A stretch of 64,000 nucleotides of DNA from Rhizobium leguminosarum (GTDB taxonomy: Bacteria; Pseudomonadota; Alphaproteobacteria; Rhizobiales; Rhizobiaceae): positions 930,001 through 994,000 of the forward strand of contig NZ_CP025012.1 of NCBI RefSeq assembly GCF_002953715.1. The letters run 5' to 3'. The notes beneath the pieces were generated by a model. It worked only from the letters and a program-made list of their open reading frames with translations. It searched no databases and was not told the origin of the DNA. A program made the position numbers and the translations under genes. Below are positions 26,571-35,433 of the stretch, piece by piece. Positions within the stretch are counted from its first letter, which is position 1. Each line of letters begins with the position of its first letter.

Positions 26571-27458
26571 ATGGCCGTCGATACATCACCCCGTTCAACC
26601 ACCTGGACTCATGTCGATGGAGAATGGCTCCCCGGCAATCCACCGCTGATCGGGCCGACGTCGCATGCCATGTGGCTGGGCTCTACGGTCTTCGACGGCG
26701 CCCGCTGGTTCGATGGCATCGCGCCGGATCTCGACCTGCATTGCCAGCGCATCAACCGCTCGGCGCTCGCCATGGGCCTGAAGCCGGTGAAATCAGCCGA
26801 GGAGATCGTAGCGCTCGCCTGGGAAGGTGTTGCGAAATTCGATGGCGCGACGGCGATCTATATCAAGCCGATGTATTGGGGCGAACACGGTTCGCCCGGC
26901 AGCGTCGTCGCCGTCGACGGGGAATCGACCCGCTTCGCGCTCTGCCTGTTCGAGGCGCCGATGGGCGGCCATGGCGGCACCAGCCTCACCGTCTCGCCCT
27001 ATCGCCGCCCGTCGCCGGAAACGGCGATGACCGAGGCGAAGACCGGCTCGCTCTATCCAAACAGCGGCCGCATGATCGCCGAAGCGCGCAGCCGCGGTTT
27101 CGACAATGCGCTGGTGCGCGACCTGAACGGCAACATCGTCGAGACCGCTTCCTCGAACGTCTTCATGGTCAAGGACGGCGTGGTGATGACGCCGGCCGCC
27201 AACCGCACCTTCCTCGCCGGCATCACTCGCGCCCGCGTCATCGGCCTGCTGCGCCAGGCCGGTTTCGACGTCGTGGAAGCGGCACTCGCTGTCGAGGATT
27301 TCATGCAAGCCGACGAGATCTTCACCACCGGCAACTATTCCAAGGTCGTCAGCGTCACCCGCCTCGACGACCACAATCTCCAGGAAGGCCCGTTCACCCG
27401 CAAGGCGCTGGAACTCTACATGGATTGGGCCTACGGCCGCAGCGAAAGCGAGGAGTGA
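26571..27458 (+). CDS. Branched-chain-type aminotransferase (fold type IV PLP enzyme)
   Basis: 295-residue class IV aminotransferase, likely transferring the amino group between glutamate and a branched-chain or related 2-oxo acid. Catalytic Lys157 in EAKTGSLYPNSGR, PLP-phosphate region SSNVFMVKDG and TFLAGITRARV, and EIFTTGNYSKV near the end are typical of the IlvE/D-amino-acid transferase group. ATG at 26571 is set by AGGAGG at 26558-26563; the longer upstream frame lacks this support. IlvE paralogues are common in rhizobia, so this need not be the main biosynthetic enzyme. Confidence 0.87.
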   Translation: MAVDTSPRSTTWTHVDGEWLPGNPPLIGPTSHAMWLGSTVFDGARWFDGIAPDLDLHCQRINRSALAMGLKPVKSAEEIVALAWEGVAKFDGATAIYIKPMYWGEHGSPGSVVAVDGESTRFALCLFEAPMGGHGGTSLTVSPYRRPSPETAMTEAKTGSLYPNSGRMIAEARSRGFDNALVRDLNGNIVETASSNVFMVKDGVVMTPAANRTFLAGITRARVIGLLRQAGFDVVEAALAVEDFMQADEIFTTGNYSKVVSVTRLDDHNLQEGPFTRKALELYMDWAYGRSESEE

Positions 27459-27469
27459 GGAGAGGTCCC

Positions 27470-27509
27470 GCGAAGCGGGAGCAATCGATCCAGTGAATCG
27501 ATTGCAACG
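27470..27509. terminator. Tandem hairpins after the aminotransferase gene
   Basis: CCCGC(GAA)GCGGG (27468-27480) and GCAATCGATccagtgaATCGATTGC (27481-27505) form two consecutive stems directly after the aminotransferase stop. No T-run follows, so rho-independent action is uncertain, but a role in 3'-end formation is likely. Confidence 0.5.
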
Positions 27510-27569
27510 ACGAACGCCCGAAGCGCAAGCGCAGGGCTGCAGCGGTTCGGCGGATCGGAGCCCAGCCCG

Positions 27570-27619
27570 CCCCTCATCCGCCTGCCTGCACCTTCTCCCC
27601 GCTTGCGGGGCGAAGGGGG
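27570..27619. repeat. RIME-like half element
   Basis: CCCCTCATCCGCCTGCCTGC followed by CTTCTCCCCGCTTGCGGGGCGAAGG. The inner CCCCGCTTGCGGGG is a perfect hairpin. It matches the right arm of the 25031-25193 element and part of the one at 2744. Confidence 0.75.
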
Positions 27620-27652
27620 ATAGCCGCAGCCTCTCAGTTCACGCAAGGGTCG

Positions 27653-28288
27653 TCAAAAGTACTCATCTCGCCTGTAGAAATTGCCGTAGAGGTGCGTCAG
27701 CACCGAATTGGCTGCCAATTTTTCTTCATCGCTGTCGCCATAAACCAGTTTGGGCGGATCGCTTTCGCTAAAGATGAGAGCGACAAAATGATTGTAGCCC
27801 GCGCCGGCGATCCCTGTCGAAACGTCGCGCCCCTCGATGATCGTACCGTTCTGTGCAGAGCCACTCGCGGCTGCCGCCGCTTCGAAACGCGATTTATTGA
27901 AAATGACGTACCATAGCCAAGGATCGAACAAAGGCACGGTGATCATCGTCCCAAAACAAACCGGAACAATGATGATAGCAATAAGACGACTCACCATTCC
28001 ACGGATACGACGACGAAATAACGCGACTAATGCGCCGATAAACCAAACGAACAGTATGCCCGCGACCGAGAGAAAGAGCAGCGGCCCTCCCAATAGATCG
28101 AAGAGTCCTCGTAGCCCATTGGCCGAATCAAGCGGCCAAAATTCCAAGGCGCGATGGTAAGCTGCACACGCGGTGCCAAGAAAAGCGGCGATGACCATTC
28201 GCCGAACATTCCAAATGTCTATGGGCACAGCCGACACACCATCCTGTTGTTTTTCATAGTCGAATGGTGTCCAGCGAAGTCGAGGCAT
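27653..28288 (-). CDS. Membrane protein of unknown function
   Basis: Up to 211 residues with three hydrophobic helices: VIAAFLGTACAAYH (about 32-46), GPLLFLSVAGILFVWFIGAL (about 67-88) and LIAIIIVPVCFGTMITVPLF (about 101-121), then a soluble C-terminal domain (GAGYNHFVALIFSESDPPK). The start is uncertain: the ATG at 28288 has no ribosome binding site; a GTG at 28237 has AGGA close upstream. Codon use is visibly less G/C-biased than in flanking genes, which suggests recent acquisition. No family recognised. Confidence 0.6.
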   Translation of the reverse strand: MPRLRWTPFDYEKQQDGVSAVPIDIWNVRRMVIAAFLGTACAAYHRALEFWPLDSANGLRGLFDLLGGPLLFLSVAGILFVWFIGALVALFRRRIRGMVSRLIAIIIVPVCFGTMITVPLFDPWLWYVIFNKSRFEAAAAASGSAQNGTIIEGRDVSTGIAGAGYNHFVALIFSESDPPKLVYGDSDEEKLAANSVLTHLYGNFYRRDEYF

Positions 28289-28364
28289 TTTTGGGGCCGA
28301 ACGGCATTGCTGCCGAATTCCGCTGTGTTGCAGTGAAGGGTGACCTCCAATGTAAAATTGCCCC

Positions 28365-29267
28365 TCACGTCATCCACTTCCGATGCTCCGCAAATCTCTC
28401 CGCCAGGAGATCGATGAACAGCCGCACCTTCGTCGGCAGATGGCTGCGGTTGGGATAGACCGCGTTGATGTTGAACTCGATCGGCCGGTAGTCCGGCATG
28501 ATCTTCACCAGCCGCCCTTCGGCGATGTCGTCGAACACCACGAAACTCGGCGCCAGGAAGATGCCCCGCCCGGTCAGCGTCAAGAAGCGCAGCATCTCGG
28601 CGCTGTTGGAAACGACGTTGCCGCTGATCTTGACGCTCTCCATTTTGCCGTCGCCATCCTCGAAGCGCCATTCGTCGCCATAGGGGTAATAGGCATATTG
28701 TAGGCAGTTGTGGTCGGCGACCTCGGCCGGCGTCTTCGGCATCGGATGGCTCTCGAAATAGGCCGGCGAGCAGACGAGCATATGGCGCCAGGGCGTCAGC
28801 TTGCGGGCGACGAGCGACGAATCCGGCGGCGGTACGGTGCGCATCACCAGGTCGTAGCCATCCTCGATCATGTCGACCGTCCGCTCGCCGACGCTGAAAT
28901 CGAGTGAGATCGACGGATAGAGCTCCATATATTCGCTGACGACAGGCAAGAGGAAACGCACGATGGCGCTGCTGGTATAGACCTTCAGCGTGCCGCGCGG
29001 CGTCGAACTCAGCGCGCCTGCCGTCCGGTCCGCCTCTTCCAGCTCGGCGAGGATCTGCAAAGAGCGCTCATAGTAATATTTGCCGGTTTCCGTCAGGCTG
29101 ACCTTGCGCGTCGTGCGGTTAAGCAGCCGCACGCCGAGCCGGTCCTCCAGCGACTGCACGTGATTGCCGACCATAGTGACGGACATGTTGAGCCGACGCG
29201 CGGCGGCGGAAAAACCACCGCATTCCACCACCCGGCCAAAGACTGTGAGGCTTGTCAGCCGATCCAT
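28365..29267 (-). CDS. LysR-family transcriptional regulator
   Basis: 300 residues. N-terminal winged HTH (FSAAARRLNMSVTMVGNHVQSLEDRLGVRLLNRTTR is the classic LysR pattern, residues 19-53) and a periplasmic-binding-protein-like effector domain from about 90. Related to the CrgA/AaeR subgroup. It is divergent from the EmrAB-like operon with a 138-base gap containing AT-rich partial dyads (ATTATC, GATTATC), so it very likely activates or represses that exporter in response to an aromatic or other small effector. Confidence 0.9.
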   Translation of the reverse strand: MDRLTSLTVFGRVVECGGFSAAARRLNMSVTMVGNHVQSLEDRLGVRLLNRTTRKVSLTETGKYYYERSLQILAELEEADRTAGALSSTPRGTLKVYTSSAIVRFLLPVVSEYMELYPSISLDFSVGERTVDMIEDGYDLVMRTVPPPDSSLVARKLTPWRHMLVCSPAYFESHPMPKTPAEVADHNCLQYAYYPYGDEWRFEDGDGKMESVKISGNVVSNSAEMLRFLTLTGRGIFLAPSFVVFDDIAEGRLVKIMPDYRPIEFNINAVYPNRSHLPTKVRLFIDLLAERFAEHRKWMT

Positions 29268-29405
29268 ATTGCCCTCGGATTATCCGCTGAGAGTTGATGA
29301 TCCTTCCCGATTTAAGCAGATTATCAAAATGAATGTCAGGGTGCATTTTCCGTCTCATCGAACATGGCCTCTCACAGAGGAGGCCAACGGTGAAGGAGAA
29401 TTACG

Positions 29406-30653
29406 ATGGTCGAGTTACCCCGCGTTTTCGAAAGTGACAGGCAGGCCGAGCAGATCCTGGCCGAGGAAGCCGCCAGGGCGCCTGCCGCCGAGGCGCCCCC
29501 CATGCATGTCTCCGAAGCGCCGGTCGCCGGAGCCCCGGTTGCGGAAGCGCCCAAAAAGTCCGGCCGCCGTATCGTCAAGCGCGCCGTCCTTGCCGCCGCG
29601 CTGCTTGCCGGCGTCGCTTTCGCAGGCGATTTCGGCTACCGCTACTGGACGGTCGGCCGCTTCATCGAATCCACCGACGATGCCTATGTGAAGGCCGATT
29701 ACACCACTGTCGCCCCGAAGGTCGCCGGCTATATCAGCCAGGTGCTGGTCAACGACAATGACGCGGTCAAGGCCGGCCAGGTTCTCGCCCGCATCGACGA
29801 CCGCGACTTCCAGGCCGCACTGTCGCAGGCCAGAGCCGATGTGAAGGCAGCCGAGGCCGCCATCACCAATATCGATGCCCAGATCTCCCTGCAGCAATCG
29901 GTGATCGAGCAGGCGAGGGCGACAATCGAGGCCTCGCAGGCATCGCTGGATTTTGCCGTATCCGATGCCGCCCGCTCGGCCCGCCTGATCACCAACGGCG
30001 CCGGCACCCAGTCTCGCGCCGAGCAGACCCAGTCGGCCCGTGACCAGGCCGCTGCCGCCGTCGAGCGTGACCGGGCAGCCCTCGTCACGGCTCAGAATAA
30101 GGTGCCGGTGCTGCAGACCGAGCGCGAACAGACGGTTGCCCAGCGTGACCGTGCGGCCGCCGCCGTCCAGCAGGCAGAGCTCAACCTCTCCTATACTGAT
30201 ATCGTCGCCGCCGTCGACGGCACGGTCGGCGCCCGGTCTATCCGGGTCGGCCAGTATGTCACCTCGGGCACGCAGCTGATGGCGGTCGTTCCGCTGCATG
30301 CGGTCTATGTCGTCGCCAATTTCAAGGAAACGCAGTTGACCTATATCAGCCCCGGCCAGCCGGTCGAGATCAAGGTCGACAGCTTTCCCGATATCTCGAT
30401 CAAGGGTCATGTCGACAGCGTTTCGCCGGCAAGCGGGTTGGAATTCTCGCTGCTGCCACCGGACAATGCCACCGGCAATTTCACCAAGATTGTCCAGCGC
30501 ATCCCGGTCAAGATCGTCATCGACGACGAGGCGCTGAGCGGCCTGTTGCGCTCGGGCATGTCGGTCGAGCCGGAAATCGATACCAAGGCTGCCCAGACCC
30601 AAGCTGCCGAGACCAAGCCTGCCCAAGCCCCTGGAACAGCCGGGGAGGGATAA
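29406..30653 (+). CDS. HlyD/EmrA-type membrane fusion protein
   Basis: 415-residue adaptor of a major-facilitator multidrug exporter. A cytosolic Ala/Pro/Glu-rich N-tail of about 55 residues is followed by one TM helix (RAVLAAALLAGVAFAGDFGY, about 60-80). Lipoyl halves STDDAYVKADYTTVAPKVAG (about 90-109) and LSYTDIVAAVDGTVGARSIR (about 260-279) flank a long alpha-hairpin; the beta-barrel follows (VVANFKETQLTYISPGQPVE). AAGGAG before the ATG. Cotranscribed with the DHA2 permease after a 137-base gap that contains tandem palindromes. Related to EmrA/FarA. Confidence 0.92.
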   Translation: MVELPRVFESDRQAEQILAEEAARAPAAEAPPMHVSEAPVAGAPVAEAPKKSGRRIVKRAVLAAALLAGVAFAGDFGYRYWTVGRFIESTDDAYVKADYTTVAPKVAGYISQVLVNDNDAVKAGQVLARIDDRDFQAALSQARADVKAAEAAITNIDAQISLQQSVIEQARATIEASQASLDFAVSDAARSARLITNGAGTQSRAEQTQSARDQAAAAVERDRAALVTAQNKVPVLQTEREQTVAQRDRAAAAVQQAELNLSYTDIVAAVDGTVGARSIRVGQYVTSGTQLMAVVPLHAVYVVANFKETQLTYISPGQPVEIKVDSFPDISIKGHVDSVSPASGLEFSLLPPDNATGNFTKIVQRIPVKIVIDDEALSGLLRSGMSVEPEIDTKAAQTQAAETKPAQAPGTAGEG

Positions 30654-30736
30654 TCCAGCCACGCTGGATGATCCTTCCCTTCTTCGCCCAATTATCCCGA
30701 TCATTCCCGAATGATCCCGATCATTCCCCGAATGAT
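30654..30736. repeat. Hairpin plus tandem palindromes inside the exporter operon
   Basis: TCCAGCcacGCTGGA at 30654-30668, then two adjoining units CCCGATCATTCCCGAATGAT (30696-30715) and CCCGATCATTCCCCGAATGAT (30716-30736), each containing the inverted pair ATCATTC/GAATGAT. Located between the adaptor and permease genes. Confidence 0.7.
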
Positions 30737-30790
30737 CACCCGAACCCCGTCATGAGAAAGTTTCCCGCGAGAGCTGGAAGGAGATAAGCC

Positions 30791-32410
30791 ATGGCCACTC
30801 TTCAGATCGCAGCCAACAGCAATGCGCTGGCGCCCCCCGCCGTTGCAGCGCCCGCGACACCTGCGGCGATGAGCCCACTTCGCATGTGGGCAGCCGTTGT
30901 CGGCTCGACGCTCGGTGCCTTCATGGCCGTCCTCAACATCCAGATCGTCAATGCCTCGCTTGCCGATATCCAGGGCGCGATCGGCGCCGGCACCGATGAC
31001 GGCGGCTGGATTTCGACCTCCTATCTGATCGCCGAGATCGTCGTCATTCCGCTCAGCGCCTGGCTGGCGCGGGTCTTCTCGCTCCGCAATTACCTGCTCA
31101 CCAACGCCATCCTCTTCCTCATCTTCTCCGTTGCCTGCGCCTTCGCGGCCAATCTGCAGCAGATGATCATCCTGCGCGCCATTCAGGGCTTTTCCGGCGG
31201 CGTGCTGATCCCGATGGCCTTCACCATCATCATCACCCTGCTGCCCAAGGCCAAGCAGCCGATCGGCCTCGCGCTCTTTGCCCTGTCTGCCACCTTCGCG
31301 CCGGCGATCGGCCCGACGATCGGCGGTTATCTCACCGAGAACTGGGGCTGGGAACATATCTTCTATGTCAACCTGGTACCCGGCGCGCTGATGGTCGGCC
31401 TGCTCTGGGCCTCGCTCGACCGCGCGCCGATGAACCTGAAGCTGCTCGCCAAGGGTGACTGGCCAGGCATCATCACCATGGCAATCGGCCTCGCCGCCCT
31501 GCAGACCGTGCTGGAAGAGGGCAACAAGGAAGATTGGTTCGGCTCCGATTTCATCCTCCGCCTGTCCGTTATCGCCGCCGTCTCGCTGACGCTGTTCCTG
31601 ATCATCGAGCTGAAGACCGCCAATCCGCTGCTGAACCTGCGCCTGCTCGTGCGCCGCAACTTCGGCTTCGGCATCGTCGCCAATTTCCTGCTCGGTATCG
31701 CGCTTTACGGCTCGGTCTTCGTGCTGCCGATCTATCTGACCCGCATCCAGGGCTATAATTCCGAGCAGATCGGCATGGTTCTCGCATGGACCGGCATCCC
31801 GCAGCTGCTGCTGATCCCGCTGGTGCCGCAGCTGATGAAGCGTTTCGACGTTCGCCTGCTGATCGTCGTCGGCTTTGCCCTCTTCGCCGCCTCGAACTTC
31901 ATGAACGTGCACATGACCGGCGATTATGCGAGCGACCAGCTGTTCTGGCCGAACATCGTCCGCGCGATCGGTCAGGCGCTCGTCTTCACCCCGCTTTCGG
32001 CGATCGCTACCGCCGGCATCGAGCAGGAGAATGCCGGTTCGGCTTCGGCACTCTTCAACATGATGCGCAATCTCGGCGGCGCCGTCGGCATCGCCTCGCT
32101 GCAGACCTTCCTGTCGAAGCGCGAGCAGTTCCACTCGAACATCCTGACCAACTCAGTCTCGGTCTTCGAGGAAGCCACCCGCGATCGCATCGCCAGGCTC
32201 ACCGGCTACTTCATGAGCCACGGCGTCAGCGATCAGGCGCTCGCCGGCCACAAAGCCGTCGTCGTCATCGCGCTCAAAATACGCAAGCAGGCCAATATCA
32301 TGGCCTTCAGCGACACCTTCTTCCTGCTCGGTGTCGCCCTCGTCGTCGCCCTGCTTGCAAGCCTGCTTCTGAAAAAACCCGGTCAACTCTCTGGCGGCGG
32401 CGCCCACTAG
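30791..32410 (+). CDS. DHA2-family (EmrB/QacA-type) multidrug exporter
   Basis: 539-residue proton-driven permease with 14 predicted membrane helices. Motifs of the DHA2 group: VVGSTLGAFMAVLNIQIVNASL in TM1, GGWISTSYLIAEIVVIPLSA in TM2, and motif C-like ALSATFAPAIGPTIGGYLTE in TM5. The first 30 residues are Ala/Pro-rich and presumably cytosolic. AAGGAG precedes the ATG. It works with the EmrA-like adaptor and presumably a TolC-type channel; the divergent LysR is the likely regulator. Substrates may include phenolics or antimicrobial plant compounds, which is inference from related rhizobial systems. Confidence 0.93.
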   Translation: MATLQIAANSNALAPPAVAAPATPAAMSPLRMWAAVVGSTLGAFMAVLNIQIVNASLADIQGAIGAGTDDGGWISTSYLIAEIVVIPLSAWLARVFSLRNYLLTNAILFLIFSVACAFAANLQQMIILRAIQGFSGGVLIPMAFTIIITLLPKAKQPIGLALFALSATFAPAIGPTIGGYLTENWGWEHIFYVNLVPGALMVGLLWASLDRAPMNLKLLAKGDWPGIITMAIGLAALQTVLEEGNKEDWFGSDFILRLSVIAAVSLTLFLIIELKTANPLLNLRLLVRRNFGFGIVANFLLGIALYGSVFVLPIYLTRIQGYNSEQIGMVLAWTGIPQLLLIPLVPQLMKRFDVRLLIVVGFALFAASNFMNVHMTGDYASDQLFWPNIVRAIGQALVFTPLSAIATAGIEQENAGSASALFNMMRNLGGAVGIASLQTFLSKREQFHSNILTNSVSVFEEATRDRIARLTGYFMSHGVSDQALAGHKAVVVIALKIRKQANIMAFSDTFFLLGVALVVALLASLLLKKPGQLSGGGAH

Positions 32411-32440
32411 CGCCCTGCCTCCCTTAAGGAGGAGAAAGCC

Positions 32441-33646
32441 ATGACGTCAGCGATCTATGCTCCCGATGCCGACAGGCTCCAAACGAAGACCGCCGGCCCT
32501 GCCGTCAGCGCGGCTGCGCTGCTCTCCATCATCGAATGGCTCTCCGGCGATGAATGCCACGCGCTCGATGAAGCGGGCCTCGTCTCCGGCCTCGGTCGCC
32601 GGCTTCAGGCGCTCGGCCTGCCGGTCGACCGGTTGACGCTGCATCTGATGACACTGCATCCCGAGTTCATCGGCCGCACCATCGCCTGGGCGCCGGGTGA
32701 ACCGGTCGAGATCCACGATCGGGAACACGGCGCCCGCGTCGCCATATCAAATACGCCGCTGCGCAAGGTCATGGAAACCCGCGAGCCGCTGGTCGTCGAT
32801 ACCGGCGAAAGCGTGCATGGCCGCTGGCAACATATCGATGTCTTTGCAGATCGCGGCCTGATGCAGCTCGTCATCGCGCCGCTCTGCAATGTCGATGGCC
32901 CGGTCAGCGCCGCCGTCTTCGGCACGAAGCGGCCGGGCGGCTTCACCGTCTCCGAGCGTCAGGTGATCGAGCGCATCCTGCCGGCGCTGCGCAACACCAG
33001 CGAGTTGCGCATTCTGCGCCAGGTCGAGCTCAGCCTGCTCGATACCTATATCGGCCCATTGACGGCAAGCCGCATCCTAGCCGGGCGCATCCGCCGCGAC
33101 GAGATCGAATCGATGGAGGCGGCACTGCTGCTTTGCGATCTGCGCGGCTTTACCGAGCTGTCGAACCGGCTGCCCGGCAGCACCGTGCTCGGGCTGCTGA
33201 ACGCCTATTTCGACAGGATCGTGCCGGCCATCACCCGCGAGGGCGGCGAGGTGCTGAAGTTCATGGGCGACGCCGTGCTCGCCTTCTTCCCGGGTTATGA
33301 TGCCGCCCATTCCTGCGGCGCCGCCCTGGCATCGGCCCGCGCCATCCTCGATGAGATCGACCATTTCCAGTACGAGGGCATCGGAGTCAAAGCCGGCATC
33401 GCCCTGCATTACGGCGAGGTCAGCTATGGCAATGTCGGCTCCGGCCGCCGCCTCGATTTCACCCTGATCGGCGGCGACGTCAATCTGGTCAGCCGCATCC
33501 AGACCGCCTGCAGCGAACTCGGAGAGGCCTTGCTGATGTCGGCGCCGTTTCGCGACGAGGCCGGGGCAGGGGATGTGGTGTCGGTCGGGGCGCACAGGCT
33601 GAAGGGTTTTGCCGATCCGGTCGAGCTGTTTACGATCGTGCGGTAG
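32441..33646 (+). CDS. Class III adenylate/guanylate cyclase with N-terminal sensor region
   Basis: 401 residues. The C-terminal half (about 225-398) is a class III cyclase domain: LLCDLRGFTELSNRLPG carries the first metal Asp, VLKFMGDAVLAFFPG the second metal Asp plus a Lys expected for ATP recognition, and FTLIGGDVNLVSRIQ the transition-state Asn/Arg, so it is probably an active adenylate cyclase. Residues about 30-210 resemble a GAF-like small-molecule sensing module and contain no TM helix. It starts 30 bases after the exporter gene with AAGGAGGAGA upstream, so it is the third gene of that operon, an unusual partner for an efflux pump. Confidence 0.88.
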   Translation: MTSAIYAPDADRLQTKTAGPAVSAAALLSIIEWLSGDECHALDEAGLVSGLGRRLQALGLPVDRLTLHLMTLHPEFIGRTIAWAPGEPVEIHDREHGARVAISNTPLRKVMETREPLVVDTGESVHGRWQHIDVFADRGLMQLVIAPLCNVDGPVSAAVFGTKRPGGFTVSERQVIERILPALRNTSELRILRQVELSLLDTYIGPLTASRILAGRIRRDEIESMEAALLLCDLRGFTELSNRLPGSTVLGLLNAYFDRIVPAITREGGEVLKFMGDAVLAFFPGYDAAHSCGAALASARAILDEIDHFQYEGIGVKAGIALHYGEVSYGNVGSGRRLDFTLIGGDVNLVSRIQTACSELGEALLMSAPFRDEAGAGDVVSVGAHRLKGFADPVELFTIVR

Positions 33647-33763
33647 ATACCAAGCCGCTCACTTGCATAAAACGCATGGCAGGTTTGCCCGAAACGGCTT
33701 CGTCTTCCCCCATCTTTTCGCCATAGTGGCGCCGAAATTCCGTAAGCGGGGAGGAAGAGGCTT

Positions 33764-34597
33764 ATGACTGTGCTGTTCGACGAACAAGGCGAGATCATCC
33801 GCGAACTGGGTGTCGCCGCTGACATCGACCCTGAGCGCGAGATCGAACGGCGAACCGCTTTCCTCAAGGATTATCTCGTCGCCTCGGGCATGCGCGGCTA
33901 CGTCCTCGGCATCAGCGGTGGCGTCGATTCGCTGACGGCGGCGCTGCTGGCCCAGAAGGCGGTGCGCGAGCTGCGTGACAGCGGCCATGCGGCCGAATTC
34001 ATTGCCGTGCGCCTTCCCTATGGTGTCCAGGCGGACGAGGCGGATGCGGGAAGGGCGCTGGAAACGATCGGCGCCGACCGCGCGATGGTGGTCAACATCA
34101 AGGCGCCGGCGGATGCGATGCTCGCGGCCGCGCTAAACGGCGGTCTCGCCTTTGCCGATGCCGGCCGGCAGGATTTCATCCTTGGCAATATCAAGGCCCG
34201 CCAGCGGATGATCGCCCAGTTCGCTCTGGCCGGGGCGCTCGGCGGCCTCGTCATCGGCACCGATCATGCGGCCGAGGCGGTCATGGGCTTCTTCACCAAG
34301 TTCGGCGATGGCGCCGCCGATATCCTGCCGCTCGCCGGCCTCAACAAGCGCCGGGTCCGCCTGCTGGCAAAGCGGCTCGGCGCCCCGGACGAGCTGGTGT
34401 TCAAGGTGCCGACAGCCGATCTCGAGGACCAGCGGCCGCTGCGCCCCGACGAAGAAGCCTATGGCGTCAGCTATGATGAGATCGACGATTTCCTCGAAGG
34501 CAAGCCGGTCGGCGAGATCGCCCGCCGCCGCATCCTCGCCGCCTATCGGGCGACCGGCCACAAGCGTGCCCTGCCGGTCGCCGTCAACGCCCTCTGA
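33764..34597 (+). CDS. nadE: NAD+ synthetase, ammonia-dependent type
   Basis: Amidates nicotinic acid adenine dinucleotide to NAD+ using ATP and ammonia. The PP-loop SGGVDS is at residues 51-56, followed by the deamido-NAD/ATP-binding stretches NIKARQRMIAQFALA and LVIGTDHAAEAVMGFFTKFGDG, both diagnostic. 277 residues, matching the short single-domain NadE of E. coli; no glutaminase domain, so it relies on free ammonia. Rhizobia usually also have a long glutamine-dependent NadE, so this may be an additional copy. Monocistronic. Confidence 0.93.
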   Translation: MTVLFDEQGEIIRELGVAADIDPEREIERRTAFLKDYLVASGMRGYVLGISGGVDSLTAALLAQKAVRELRDSGHAAEFIAVRLPYGVQADEADAGRALETIGADRAMVVNIKAPADAMLAAALNGGLAFADAGRQDFILGNIKARQRMIAQFALAGALGGLVIGTDHAAEAVMGFFTKFGDGAADILPLAGLNKRRVRLLAKRLGAPDELVFKVPTADLEDQRPLRPDEEAYGVSYDEIDDFLEGKPVGEIARRRILAAYRATGHKRALPVAVNAL

Positions 34598-34633
34598 TGC
34601 CCATCCGTGTCACGGGTGCGGGCGGCCTGGCGT

Positions 34634-35317
34634 TTACGGCCTGACCGGCGAGCCGGTCCGTCCTGACGAGGCGAGATAGGCGTGCGGCGCGAAATAGACG
34701 CCGTCGGCATCGAAGGCCTCGAGGTCTTCGGCCTGCAGCGCCTCGCGCACCTTCGGTCGTGCCGCCACCCGGGCCATGAAGGCGTGCAGCGCCGGCCATT
34801 GGTTGAGATCGATGTCGGTCCAGGGCGACCAGTTCAGGCAGACGAAGAGATAGGCATCCGCCACCGTAAACGCATCGCCGGTGAGATAGGGTCCGGCAAG
34901 ACGGCCGTTCAGCCAGGCGAGCCGCTTCGAGATCAGCGCGCGGACCTCGCCATGAACGCTGGAATAAATCGGATTGAAGAGCAACACCATCGGCTTGTGC
35001 AGCTCGGCGGTGATGAAGTTCAGATAGGACTGCACCTCGTTGCGGCGGATGTTGCCGACCTCAGGCAATAGGGCTGCCCCTTCCGGCACGCTGTCGGCGA
35101 GGAACTGCACGATCGCCGGCCCCTCGGTCAGCACCTTGCCATCGTCGAGCATCAGTGCCGGCACATAGCCGTTGCCGTTGATGGCGAGGTAATCCTCGCC
35201 GCTGCTCGTCCTGTGGGTTTGCCGGTCGACCTGGACGAGCTCGATATCGAGCCCCAGCTCCCGGCAGATGATGTGCGGCGAAAGCGAACAGGCTGCGGCG
35301 TGCATATAGAGTTTCAC
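34634..35317 (-). CDS. Glutathione S-transferase
   Basis: 227-residue cytosolic GST. N-terminal thioredoxin-like domain MKLYMHAAACSLSPHIICREL places the catalytic Cys/Ser in the beta-class position, with VPALMLDDGKVLTEGPAIVQFLAD carrying the cis-Pro and the Glu/Gly glutathione contacts; an all-helical C-domain follows (DAFTVADAYLFVCLNW). Start is GTG at 35317, supported by GGAGAGG about 8 bases upstream; the upstream frame is not protein-like. Divergent from a TetR gene across a large inverted repeat, which probably controls both. Confidence 0.9.
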   Translation of the reverse strand: MKLYMHAAACSLSPHIICRELGLDIELVQVDRQTHRTSSGEDYLAINGNGYVPALMLDDGKVLTEGPAIVQFLADSVPEGAALLPEVGNIRRNEVQSYLNFITAELHKPMVLLFNPIYSSVHGEVRALISKRLAWLNGRLAGPYLTGDAFTVADAYLFVCLNWSPWTDIDLNQWPALHAFMARVAARPKVREALQAEDLEAFDADGVYFAPHAYLASSGRTGSPVRP

Positions 35318-35373
35318 TGCGGTTTCCTCTCCTTGCAGAGGCGGTCGATGCCGCCCGCCGATAGTGTTGAACA

Positions 35374-35431
35374 TTTGTACTGTTTCGCATAAAATAATTC
35401 TCGTCAAGAATTTAATGCGAAACGGTACAAA
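35374..35431. promoter_or_regulatory. Inverted operator pair between GST and TetR genes
   Basis: TTTGTACTGTTTCGCAT (35374-35390) and ATGCGAAACGGTACAAA (35415-35431) are inverted copies matching at 16 of 17 positions, 24 bases apart. The right copy ends two bases before the TetR start codon. Likely two binding sites for the TetR protein at 35434. Confidence 0.75.
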
Positions 35432-35433
35432 AT

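Noticed and set aside
30701..32134. 477-codon minus-strand frame across the DHA2 exporter gene
   Set aside because: Low-complexity, charge-rich translation (runs of EEG, DDG, HRR) with no domain; the opposite strand encodes a full DHA2 permease with clear motifs.
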